From contig NC_090946.1 of NCBI RefSeq assembly GCF_040807025.1, forward strand, positions 7,668,001-7,732,000: a stretch of 64,000 nucleotides of DNA, written 5' to 3'. The stretch comes from Struthio camelus. Its lineage: Eukaryota; Chordata; Aves; Struthioniformes; Struthionidae. The notes under the pieces are model-generated. The model was not told the origin of the DNA, did not search any database, and worked only from the letters and a program-made list of their open reading frames with translations. Within the stretch, counting starts at the first letter, position 1; each line of letters starts with the position of its first letter. Positions 1-16,630 of this stretch are shown in pieces. A program made the position numbers and the translations under genes.

Positions 1-1390
1 CTCTTAGGAATGATGAGCCCTGAGTAGGAACAGTTCTCAGAGGAGGATTCAAAATACTCCGATCCTGCAAGTAGTGGGAATTTTTAAAAAAAGAGCCCCT
101 CCAGCATTTCTCGCAAAGCAAGGAAAATCAGCAAGAAATGCAATCCAAACCAAACATTGACAGTGGTACTTAAAGCCTTTGCGACTGGAGGTCAAAGGGG
201 TATGCCAACGATTTCCTGCCAGTCAGACCCAGCTTAAAAAAAGAAGCAAGCCATCCTTGACATTTAGATTTTTGCATGGAAAGAACAAACACTCAAATAT
301 CTAACGAGTACAAGCCAAATCCGGATTACTGCTGCTCGCCAGTAAAATGTTTGCTTTAAGGACTCTATCCACACAGAGACCCTTTGGAGGAGGATTTTGA
401 CATTTTACAGTTTCTTTTCTTTTCTTTTCTTTTTTATGATAGTATCAGAACTGTTGGCAGGACAGAATTAGGCAAGCAGACAAACAAAAGGTGAGGAAAC
501 GTGGCTGAGGTTCACGATCTAGGAGAGCGTTAGTGCGAGAAAACCAATTTTGTCTTACCAAAGGTTTAAAGTTTTTTTCTCTGCCGATCGCCCTGTTTGC
601 CCATCTCTCCCCTAAACTGTCCGGCGCTATCAAACCCGCCTGCGACACGTCCCTTCGTTCCTTCTGCGCAGACATACAGACCTTTTTGTGGAAGAACAGC
701 TCCTTTTTGCATCTCCTAGTGACCACTTTGCGCAAAAAGGACTCTAGATTTTGGACCCGCCAGGCGTGCCGGCAGGTTTCGCCGCTGCTCCGTATTAAAA
801 GCAGTGCTTTTACGTTCGCTTTCGCATCTGCGGCATAGGAAGGAGGGTTCGGGGTTCCTGCTCTGGCCAGATGGCGCGGCGGGACTTCTCCCCTTTCACA
901 CGCGAGCGCCCCAACTCTGGGCAAGCAGAGGAGAGGATGCTTGACAGCCAACCAGGATCCCTGCAACATTGGCCAAATTAGCTCCATCTAGGAAAAGAGG
1001 AAGGGGAGCCGCTCATTCTGGGTTGTTCGTTTCCTTAGGCTGTTTTGCGGTTTTCAGTGGTCCGCTATGTTTGCATGTTCCTACAGCTCATGCTAGCTGC
1101 AGGGTTTCTCGCCCAGGCGGCTGCTAGCCACTTCCCCTCCCCTTCCCCTGCCGGCCGGCATGTCGTTTGAAGTCTTCCCATCTCTCCGCACCCCGCTCTT
1201 TGAAACGCTGCGGATCGGCGGCGCGGCACCCCAGACCCCAGCTTACGCCTTCGCCTAGCAGGAAAGGGAGACGTGCCGCTCTTTCGGGGAGGATGTTGGC
1301 ACCCTCCCACGGGTCCTGCCCACCAGGATCCTATGCTAATAAAGCAACGTGATCAGTCACGTAAGCTGGTGGGAGGAGGATCAGCCCCAG
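1..1390. other. Upstream flank of the secretoglobin gene, no gene recognised
   Basis: I recognise no coding exon here. A short TTTCT-type pyrimidine microsatellite lies at about 411-436. From about 600 to 1300 the sequence becomes richer in G+C and CpG, and the open frames there have no family resemblance. It is read as the 5' flank and distal promoter of the secretoglobin gene that starts near 1430. Confidence 0.5.
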
Positions 1391-1398
1391 GTGTCTCT

Positions 1399-1406
1399 TA
1401 TATATA
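1399..1406 (+). promoter_or_regulatory. TATA box of the secretoglobin gene
   Basis: A TATATATA run sits about 90 bp upstream of the secretoglobin ATG at 1493. This is a suitable distance for a start site near 1430 and a short 5' UTR. A TATA-driven start is typical of tissue-restricted secretory genes and contrasts with the CpG-island promoters further along the window. The start site itself is inferred. Confidence 0.7.
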
Positions 1407-1492
1407 GGAGAGCTCTGCACGCATGGCTCTAAAGCGATTTAAATTTATCTTCCAGGTTAATATCTGATATACGGTGAGCGGACATCTCCACA

Positions 1493-3537
1493 ATGAGACC
1501 GGCACTGCTGTTAGTGCTGGCCACCCTGGCGGTTTTCTGCCACACGGGTAAGTACCGCTGTCTCTAACCCACCCCTCTGCTAATGAATCTGTACAAGAGA
1601 CCTGCAAGGCTCGACCATGGTGATCTATGGTCATAAGGACCATCCTTTCCAATTCTTTTCCATTTGCTCTTCGGCCGTACCTAGCAGGCACCTGCTGAAG
1701 CTTTAAGAGCTTGAAAGCTACAGCTTCTGACAGCAGAAAGGTGGTCGGACATGTCGTGGCTCTGGCAGTGATGGACTGCAATGTAAACGCGAATGTAGGA
1801 ACTACAGGTCTTAGGTCCTTTAGGGAATCGAGGGGGCTTTAAAAGGGCGCTTACCATCAGAAAGTTGGCCTGCTCTCCAAAGTAACGGAAGGGGGGAAAA
1901 AAAAATAGATTTCTTCCGTTCGACTCTTGAAGTTAAAATAAACCCAAAAACAAGACATAGGAAGACTCCTTACAATGAACCCCTCCTTCTCACTGCCTTT
2001 TCCATTTTGAATGTTACAGCATTCAAAAGAAAGCACTGTTTTAAAGCGCGGTCAAGAGTAAGACCTGCTGGGTGACAACGAGATCTCAAAAATACGGAGT
2101 GAGCTATTTGCTGACTGTCAAAACAAAGTGTCCAGTTTACAAAATTTAGATAAGGTGCCAGGTGCTTTCCACTTGCAAGCTATTTGACAAATTTGCCAAT
2201 AGCCCAAACTCTCCTCCTCTAAACACATAGCTATATTTTAAACCAGCAGCACCAAAAAATTCTCCTGTGAAATTTCTCCCCGTAGACAACTTCCGAGTTA
2301 GTGATGCAGAGACAGTATCGCTGAGGGTTTCAAACAAGCTCAAGACCCCCAATAGCACAGTTACGCACTATGTCCAGTTGTCCTCGCTACAGGGCCTGCA
2401 CAGGCGCTATAATACTGGAGCAGTAAAATAAGTCCTATAAATATTTTATTATGGTATTCAAACGAGTTTGGTTCCTTGCAACATTTCCCAGCTCGGTTCT
2501 TGTCTACTTTTATTCCAGCTACAGCTTTGGCTTGTCCAGAGATCTGGAATCTGGCCACGAAGTTTCTCTATGGGTCTGTTGAGGAGTACGTGGATGCCGT
2601 TTCTCCCTACACCACGACACCCGTTATGAAAGCAGCCGAGCTCCAGTTAAAGCAATGCGTGCAGGAGTCGGTCACAAATAAGCAAACTCTTACCCTGTTA
2701 GTGGTAAGTTCTCTCTTCTCACTGTCAAAGCTTTAGATTCAAAATATGAGGATGTGAGGTGGAAGAAGCTGGAAATGTTGCAAGCAGACCCCGTTTAAGC
2801 TGGCTGGATAAAGAAATGATGGTGGTGCATACGTTACAGAGGGAGAGTACGCACGCGGTATAATAAATATAAAACTTTAAACACCTCGATTGGGTTCAGC
2901 CAAACTTGGCAGCAAAGCGGAGGTCCCAAAGATGCTCAGTTTTTACAAGTTTCAGAGGAAAGAAATCCTACAGGGACCGATGGAAACCTGCGGTGTAAAT
3001 TCAGAGGCGGTTAGATACCCGAGACCCCACGTAGGACAGAAACCTTACAAATGCTTCAAATATGCACTAAGACTTTGAAAACCAGGTTTTCTTAGTTCAG
3101 GTTCTCCAGGAGCTGCTTGTTTCCTTGTTATCCCCATCAGGGCTAAATCCTTCGGGTTTTAGCGGATTGCAACACTCCCGAGCTCTGAGAGAGGAGAAAG
3201 GAAAGGGAGGGAGAAGGAAAATCCTCTGGGGATGATAGACTTTTGGGAACTGGCTCTAGCTCCAAAGCCTTGATTCTTTCCTAAACGGCTGTGAGGACAC
3301 AGTCCCCCATGTTGCCATTTCTTTGGCTACTTCTCACATGGATTTTCTTGCATTTTGCCAAGAAAAGGTTGTGACAAATTTTAGGTCAGGTGCCAGTCAA
3401 AACACTCATGATCAGAGAGGTTTAGCAGCTTCTTCAGCTTTAACAGGTTAAAAAAAAAAAATTATTCATATTTTTGTTCTTCTTGTAAACTTTGTTCTAA
3501 ATCTTTGTTTCAGTCTCAGATACTCAGCAAATGCTAA
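1493..3537 (+). CDS. SCGB1C1: Secretoglobin family 1 member (SCGB1C1-like), three exons
   Basis: Coding exons are 1493-1547, 2519-2703 and 3514-3537, with GT-AG introns in phases 1 and 0, giving 87 residues. Residues 1-21 form a hydrophobic signal peptide (MRPALLLVLA...). The mature part is a small helical secretoglobin with cysteines at 24 (ACPEI), 65 (LKQC) and 87 (C-terminal SKC). The three-exon layout, with almost the whole mature domain in exon 2 and a tiny exon 3, is the family's. Secretoglobins are secreted disulfide-linked dimers that bind small hydrophobic ligands. The position beside ODF3 matches human SCGB1C1. The cysteine pattern, however, is closer to uteroglobin and the lipophilins (SCGB1D) than to human SCGB1C1, which as I recall it lacks the first cysteine. 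A second AG at 3518-3519 could start exon 3 and would remove two residues; the chosen site aligns with lipophilin C-termini without a gap. Confidence 0.85.
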
Positions 3538-3748
3538 AGGCACCATAATTCTAGGGGCGCCCTGTCCTTAAGGAGCTGGGAGGACATTAAACATCATCTG
3601 ACACCTGCCGATACCCACCTGCTGACAGCGAAGACCTCCTCACCGAATATCTTCATTTGCTTCTTCTTCTCTCTGATTAGTGACTAATTACTCTAAATAA
3701 TCTACCAACCTCATATGACATTTTCCTGTTGCTTGCACTTCATGTTTC

Positions 3749-3754
3749 AATAAA
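3749..3754 (+). other. Polyadenylation signal, secretoglobin gene
   Basis: AATAAA lies about 210 bp downstream of the secretoglobin stop codon, followed by T/G-rich sequence. It is the first canonical signal after the stop and is the likely 3' end of the transcript. Confidence 0.65.
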
Positions 3755-3779
3755 CTAAATGCAATTCAGCTGTACGTTG

Positions 3780-6700
3780 GTCTTTTTAGATTAAAGACAG
3801 CGTTTGCTTTCAGAAATGATGTAGCAAAATCGCTTTCAACGTGAATAGTTTCATCCCTGCTGTCCCAGCTGGAGATTTGACTCAAACTTACAGTGGGGCA
3901 AAACCAATCCGTAAGCACAAGTCATAACATCTGGGCCAGATCCCCAGTCCAGCCTGTCCCATACCTCTCCCTTTGTACTCCTGTACTTAACTCCAACTGT
4001 AGGTACAAACACTTGCACCCTACAGATACAGCCAGAAGAATCAAGTTTGTTCGCATTGCTGCTCTGACTCCACCAGGGCGACTTTGGAAAAAGTCACTTC
4101 ATCTCTCTCGGGGGGAATCTGTATTGAAAGCCTGGTCACCATAAACCCCCTGTACAGCTTGGAGGGACAGACGGGTGGACAGACATTCCTGCTGGAAGAG
4201 ATTGGGAGCTTCTAAGGACTACCGTCCCCCTAACAGTCAAAGCAATCAAAATCTGAGCTTCTGCCTCCCAGCTTCCTTGTAACATCAAGATCCTGACACA
4301 GAGCTCTTGGTAAAGCCTCAAAAAAAACCCAGAGCATCACCGGAAAATCCACCACGATTAACTGTTCATATCAGGGCAGGGGGACCTCCCATCGCTGGCA
4401 ACGCAGTTACAACTTCAGCGTAGGTTTATTCAAGCTTGGAAAAGGAGAGGGGTCGTTTCTGTTTCATTTGCTAAATAAGGTATGAAACCCTTTGTGCTTT
4501 CTCAGAATTCTTATTTCTGAGGAGGCCTTAAAAAAAATCACAATAATTTGACTTATCTATCTAGGAGAAATTTTAAAACGTGCTAGATCTGCAACTAATT
4601 CCCAACTTTCCTTGCACGACCTAGGAAACACACACAAGATAGCCTGCATGGCTTATTCCTGCCTCTTGGAAGAAGGCCTTTTGTGCAGCTGTTTGCCAGG
4701 ACAAAGTCCTAAAGGGAGCACCGCAGTGGTATTTCTAAACCTTGCTAACTCATAGCTCCTAATAACAAACTCTGTTTACTAACACCAGGCACAAATCAGC
4801 CTTCCTGGTTTAAAAAAGTAGCCTAAGGGATATCCGGAAAATAAGAAACCTGACTAACGCTATACGCTCAAATGTACACACGACACAAGAATAAGGTGAT
4901 GGTGGTAGGTTCGACGACCTTCAGGTCAGCCTTTGCCCCTTTGCATATCGGGACCTTGCAGACGTTCAAGCCTGTAGAGCGCTCTAGAACCGCCAGCCCC
5001 ACGCTCTAGAACAGCTGCGCCGCCTGTGTGATGCAACCGTGCGTTTCCACGGCTGTTTCGCGTTCCCCTCCAAGGCCGTTTGGGAGAGGAAGCCCGCACC
5101 CGCCTTGCCAGGCTTTCATCGCTCCTCAAAACTCGCTGCAGCTGGCCACCGAGAGCAAGAAGAGCGGCAGCCGGCAGCGTCGGCCCATCCTGTTAGACTT
5201 CACCGGACAAGAAAGGTGAATTGTTTATGCTGTGTTTTAGGATAAGTGATTAGCTATGCTCTGCCTGACGGGAGTGTCATCACTCTGCTCAAAGTACTGC
5301 TATAACAGGAGAAATTATTTCAGATTGTTCTTTCTTGGCAGCCAGAACCCATGCTGCGGCAACGCTCCTTCTCCTTCCTCCTTTTAGAGGTAAAGCCAGC
5401 ATACAGGGTGCTCAGAGCAAATTAACTAGGCAGGTCTGAGAGCAGCGCTGCTCAACTGGTCCTTAGATGCCCTTCCTGCTACACTGGACGGAAAAACATT
5501 ACAGGAAATTTTCAGCTGATGAAAAAAATAATAACAATAATAGTTTTTTTTCCCCCCTAGCCCTCTTAACTCCAGGCGACTGAGGGGAGGAAGGGAAGGC
5601 ACAAGACAGCAGCCTCACACAAATAATCCCCACGGGCTTGAGCGGTCCTCTCCGCTTTCAAGCGTTTGCAGGACCATGCTTTCTTCATTCCGTTCTCAGA
5701 TTTCTGGAAGTCCGTGAAACCCACGGCGCGGGAGAGAAAAAGCGGTAGCCTCGTTTCGTCTGAATGCTCAGCGCCAATGCAGCTTACAGACTACAGGCAG
5801 CGCGTTTTGGCGTATCCTGCCGCGAAAAGTGCACGTGACGGCCCCAGGCGTAGACCCATGCGATGCTTTCTCCTCCCGCTGCTCCGCACGGGGGCCCCAA
5901 CAGTGAGCTCACCGGAGCAGTTAGTTAAGCTTCATGAGCAAGACAAATAAGCAAAGCAGATGAGCATGCTAAGCCCTAAGCAGCAGTTTCGTACTACTAA
6001 ACTGCTGAAGGAACACAGTCATAAGCCATATTTTGTTAGGCACAGTGCAAAACAGGACAAAAAAAAAAAGGCTGTTCCTAGACCCCCGGTCAATGTTAAG
6101 ACAAGAGATGAAGGACCGCTGTAGAGGTGAACTGGGAAGAGGGCAGACAGTATCGGTGAGGACGACAGGCGGCAGGCTGAGCCCATCAGCTGGATACCCG
6201 CCGTCGTATTTTTGCTGGCAGAAAAGGGAAGCTGTAAGGGGCCAGTGTAATCCCACGAGCTTCCATCCCGCCTTGGAAGACACGGAGGCAAATACCCGGG
6301 AAGGGAGGCAGGGATTTAAAACTCAGACGTTAGGATCAGCAGCGATGCTCAAACCGTCTTTGGCTAAAGTCCCAGACTCCAACACACGGATGCGTTCAGG
6401 AATGGGCCTACAGCAGGAAACAAGTTTCTTTACTGCTGGCCGAGAAACGCGGGCGGCCCGGTGGGAGTGCAAGGCTTTTTTTCCCGGGACGCTCGCGCAC
6501 GCTCGCGACTTCCGAAAACCGGCCCCGCTCACGCATCACCCCTAAACTAACCCGGCGTAGCACAGAAGCGAGGGGAGGCCTATCCTTGCCCTCGTACCTG
6601 CTCTTCCAGCACCTCTTCGACCCATCTTGCCGATTAGGAAAGGCTAGGAGGTGCGGCAGGATCTCCCCAGGGACGCGGCAGGATTGTTGTTAGGCGCTGC

Positions 6701-7170
6701 GTTACCGACGACCTACGGAAAAAGCAGCGGTACGTTGAGTATCACAGGAAGAGGGACCTTCCCAAGCACAACGCGATATTCCTGGGAGATACCGAGGGTG
6801 GGATTCAGTTGAATATTAAGGCACCGTTTAGAAAGACATTCAGCTGGCCAGCTAGGCGATGCTGAATCTCGGATGAGCCGAATTGCTGCCGGGGCTCCCC
6901 TGAACTGCTTAACTACCCCTTCCCCGAGTGCAATTGGAGGGTAGCCTACATTTAGGTGTCAAAATCTACCTGAATCTCGCCCCCCGCCCCCAGGCTGAGA
7001 AGCTGCCTTCAAGCACCCGGAGATTTTGACAGCCCATCGGTATTTCATTTCGAGACAGAACTCGGAGGACGCGGGACCCGGCAGAGAGTGTCTAATCGAA
7101 ATGCAGAAGAAGAAATGGAATCCTGCCTCTTCCAAAAACGCCCGTCCGTAACTCTTTTTTCCTCTTTCCT
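3780..7170. other. Intergenic region, CpG-rich, no gene recognised
   Basis: This 3.4 kb gap separates the secretoglobin gene from ODF3. CpG dinucleotides are unusually frequent from about 4.9 to 7.1 kb, and the ten-base word GCTCTAGAAC occurs twice near 4978-5012. Open frames of about 60-170 codons occur on both strands, but none resembles a known protein. The 5' untranslated exon and promoter of ODF3 are expected here, because the ODF3 start exon is preceded by a splice acceptor at 7172-7173. Confidence 0.5.
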
Positions 7171-7173
7171 TAG

Positions 7174-12835
<5,662 letters not shown>

Positions 12836-13320
12836 TCATCTCCGTGCAAGCTGCACTTGGAAACTGCACTTACTTGCCTGCATCATGTTGTTTCACGTTT
12901 TAAAAACCAAAGGATTTGGCACAGCTTCCCTCGGGCCTGCAGTTATCCACCTCCAGTCAATTAACTGCATTCTGCTAAGCAATTATGAGCACAGGAATTC
13001 AGAAGGCGATTACTCATGGTATCGCACCGCGTCCTGTTACTACCAAAGGACTTTTTGCATGCTTACTCCTATTCAAGTAGGAGGTGGCACTACTGGGCCC
13101 TCCTGACTGAATCTTACACGCTAACGCTGATGAACGCGACCGCTTGCACCCGGATCCTACTGACTGCAGGAATATTACCTCAACCCCCCACCTTAAAGAC
13201 TTTCTGCTTCCTACTGATAAGATAACCTTTTGATGTGCGTTTAGACTTGCAGTGATCTCAGCTGCGTGGTTTTTGGGTTCTTTTTTGGCGTGTTAATTGT
13301 GGCATTAGCATTTGAGGAAA

Positions 13321-13326
13321 AATAAA
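13321..13326 (+). other. Polyadenylation signal, ODF3
   Basis: AATAAA lies about 485 bp after the ODF3 stop and is the first canonical + strand signal downstream. It marks the likely end of the ODF3 transcript, giving a 3' UTR of about 0.5 kb. Confidence 0.6.
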
Positions 13327-13344
13327 ATGTAAGAGTTATTCTGT

Positions 13345-16225
13345 ACATAATGTGGCAATACAACTGAATTTGGCGATCCACCTTTAGATGGCACTACAGA
13401 ACAGTATTTAAGAGAACAGTTTGGAACTGAATGCAAATTCTTGGTATGTTACAACTTTAACAAAACAAAGATTTTATTTATTCACCTAGAGCAGCAGGGG
13501 GGGAAACAAAGTCTGTTTTCCCTATTCAATTTTCACGCCTCAGCAAAACTTTGCTATATTAGAACTGTAGGAGAGCACCAAAATCAAAAGCATAACCAAC
13601 GCCAAAGAGCTCCAGCAGCACGTATTCACCTGATTGTGCTAAACAAAATAGGCTTTGGATCCCAATTCCTCACTTAACCCTGGAAAAGTAGCGTTCCTCA
13701 CCTCAAAGCAGAGCCCAGGCTGAGGGCAGACGCAGGCCATCCAGAGAGCAATCCCAGGAAAACACTGCCCCATGGAAACAGTGAAGTCCTTCCTACACAC
13801 TCACACAGGAGAGCGGAGCATCTTTACGCCCCCATGTTGAGAGAGCCTGCTGCTCCTGGGGCTGCATTTGCTTCTCCCCCAAGGTGCAGCCTGAAACACT
13901 GTCCCTCTGCGTTCTCTCTTTTAATGGGCTGTGCCTAAAAGCCACAATCAAGTCCCCAAATTATTTACATTAAGGAAAAATAATGAAGGTGGTAACAAGT
14001 GGATTCCTGTCAGTCTGAAAAGACATTCTTCCTAATTTATACAGGTATACAAATATCTATACTGGAGGTTTGTGATTGACATAGAATACTGGACAGGAGT
14101 TCTGCTGTGAGCGTTTAATTGCTCTGTTTGTGAGTATTTTTTTTTTAAATCTGAATTTTGTCATTTCTAAACTCATACTTTTCTTGGATAGTGCATGTCC
14201 TTAGAACATTTAATGGTGTGCAAGATTCTAATTGTAACTGCCACTGTAAGTTTCGGAGGCTTAAACAAGGTTGTACAGTGCTAATGAATGACTGGCTACT
14301 TCTGAGCTAGTGCAGCTTTCGTCAGATCTCTGTATAGTTCATTGCACGTACACTGTTTCTTAAGATAACAATTACATTTGGCTCTGAGGCAGCAGGTTCT
14401 GTACAATTTAAATATAACAGAATGATCTGATCTTGGTTTTTAATCTTGCTAAGACATAAGCGCAAGAGGAAAAAAAAAAAAACACCTGGCCAGACTATTC
14501 TAAAAACATATTTTTATTTAGAACATAAAAAGCAAACCGAAACCGCCACTACTATGAAGACCAGGCTGTTTCAGAGGTCTCTCAGCAGAAGTGATCCACT
14601 TCAGAAAATCGAAACAAGAGTCCAGCGATTCACCCAAGCGATTCATCATTCTTCCAAGTGCAAAAAGAGTTTGGAACTGCCGCATCTTACCAGAGAAGCA
14701 GAAACAAAAACCAGAGAAAGTCGTTGCTGCCTCCTTTCCTACTCACCTTCACTGCCCCTTCTTCCCCAAACTTGGGAAGACGACACACAATCAAATTATG
14801 AAAGTACTCTGTTAAAAGTCTGATACAGTTTAAGCAAAGGACAGCACAGTCTGTTTAGATCTAGACCCAGTTTAGCCCAAGCAGAAAGGAATTCCTACAG
14901 ATACAATGTCAAGGCCAAATGAAACATACAGGGACTGATGAATAAACACTTGTTAGAAAAAAAGATTGTAAAAGAGGAGGAAGTCTTTAGTCCTGGAGAG
15001 GTAGTCGTTACAGGAGGATGAGAGAACAAAATAAGCAAAGAATTCCAACAAGGAAAACCAGATCACATCAGCACGTGGTACAGAAAAGAGACTATATGAA
15101 ACACAGTACCTTTGTACAGCTGCTTTGTATAGTAAAAGGTTTATATAATAGGTAGCGAGGGCTTCCTCTGAAAAGAGAAAGAGGTGGGTTTTGTTTGTTT
15201 CTTCTTCCAACAGGCCTAGTATTTTAAAAGTTACAGATCTTTCGCTATAATTAGAGATAGACTTAAATAACTCCGCTACGGAAGAATGCATATGGGGTAG
15301 TGTCGTAAGTGAGAGGCTGATCGGCCCACTGAAAGGAAAGGAGGGTGAAGGGAAGTTGGAGTTTCCAGGTGCGATACTCTCAGCCTTCTGAGACATAAGA
15401 GTTACGTGCCCTGCTTCAGGAGAGGAAATCTGGCATGCACTGCATGTTCATTGGGAACGACTGCTTTATAAACAAAACTCGTATGGATGTGCTTTCCCAC
15501 ACATCTCCCACAAACATTTCAGGCAGGAATCCCAGAAGCACAACGGACAGCACAGCAAGTTAGAGTTTCTTAGGTTACCATCTACTTAAATAAATACATC
15601 CACCAACCCTCAGGTCAAATCCTTCCCTGTCCTCCAACCATCACCTCAACAAGATGCAGTTTAACTTGTCCACAACCTCTATTTTTATTTGCGCAGTGTC
15701 TTTCCAAAGGGCTGTAGTACAGGGATACTGTAATAACGACAATAAACTGCATGAGGCCTGAAGCAAATGATCTTAAGACGACTGGAGGGGAAGTTGATAT
15801 GGGAACTTTCATACAGCCTTAGCAGTCTACGGGAGTGTATTTTCAAGCGTGTGGAAAAACATTATACGTGTGCAAATAACAGCAACTTAAGGACTTTGGC
15901 CCTTCTTTTCCTGCAGTGTCTACCCTCAACTTCACCTAGAAGGATAATAAAGCCAAGCTATCACTCAGGTAAAGTCTTGCTCCTCTGCAACTCGTCACTG
16001 CAACAATTATAGTGTATCAGGGTCCAGATCTACCGCTGGTTGAATTTCAAAGCTGTACGAACTTAATTCCAGCCCAGTGACACCAATGATATTAATGTGC
16101 CTCCAAGTCAAGGTGAAACTGAGCCCGTGCATGAGCCGAGTGGCTAAGCTGGAATATAAGTCTCAAGTTCATACCTCCAAATCTCATAAATCAGCATCCT
16201 CAACTCTGCAGCTTCTGGACTTCTG
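13345..16225. other. Gap between the 3' ends of ODF3 and BET1L
   Basis: I find no recognisable exon. The two flanking genes point toward each other. Several TTTATT words, which read AATAAA on the minus strand (for example near 13475 and 14510), could serve as distal polyadenylation signals for BET1L. If so, its 3' UTR may extend well into this gap. The open frames present are short and unrelated to known families. Confidence 0.45.
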
Positions 16226-16229
16226 CTCG

Positions 16230-16235
16230 TTTATT
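16230..16235 (-). other. Candidate polyadenylation signal, BET1L
   Basis: TTTATT on the + strand reads AATAAA on the minus strand, about 400 bp beyond the BET1L stop codon. It is the nearest canonical signal. More distal ones exist, so alternative 3' ends are possible. Confidence 0.45.
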
Positions 16236-16630
16236 AAACTTCGGAGCACTGACAAATCTCTGAATTGTGTCTGACATAACTCTTCACAAGCCTAGTAGGG
16301 AATATCAGTAATGTGGGTAACACAAAAGCAGCCTTTGAAAATAGGCTGAAGGACACGGGCAACAAGGCAAGAGATGAAGGCTTAAGCATTAACAACATCA
16401 AAATCATTTTACATGTGAAAATCAGTTTAGATTGAAACATACTCATTTTACAAAGAGATGTCCAAGACCAGTCAGATCAATGACAGTAAGCTGAGGAACA
16501 GAAAAGTTATTTGGACTGTTTGGAATGCCTCAAAAACTCCACAACAGGGCAGACTGCAAAGGGCTTTGAATAAGTCCATCAATCGTCACATGATTTTTGG
16601 TCTGTAAAATTCCTGGCATGAAAACCATGC

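Noticed and set aside
1336-1342. AATAAA upstream of the secretoglobin gene
   Set aside because: It lies just before the TATA box, with no coding exon upstream on that strand, so it is unlikely to end a transcript.
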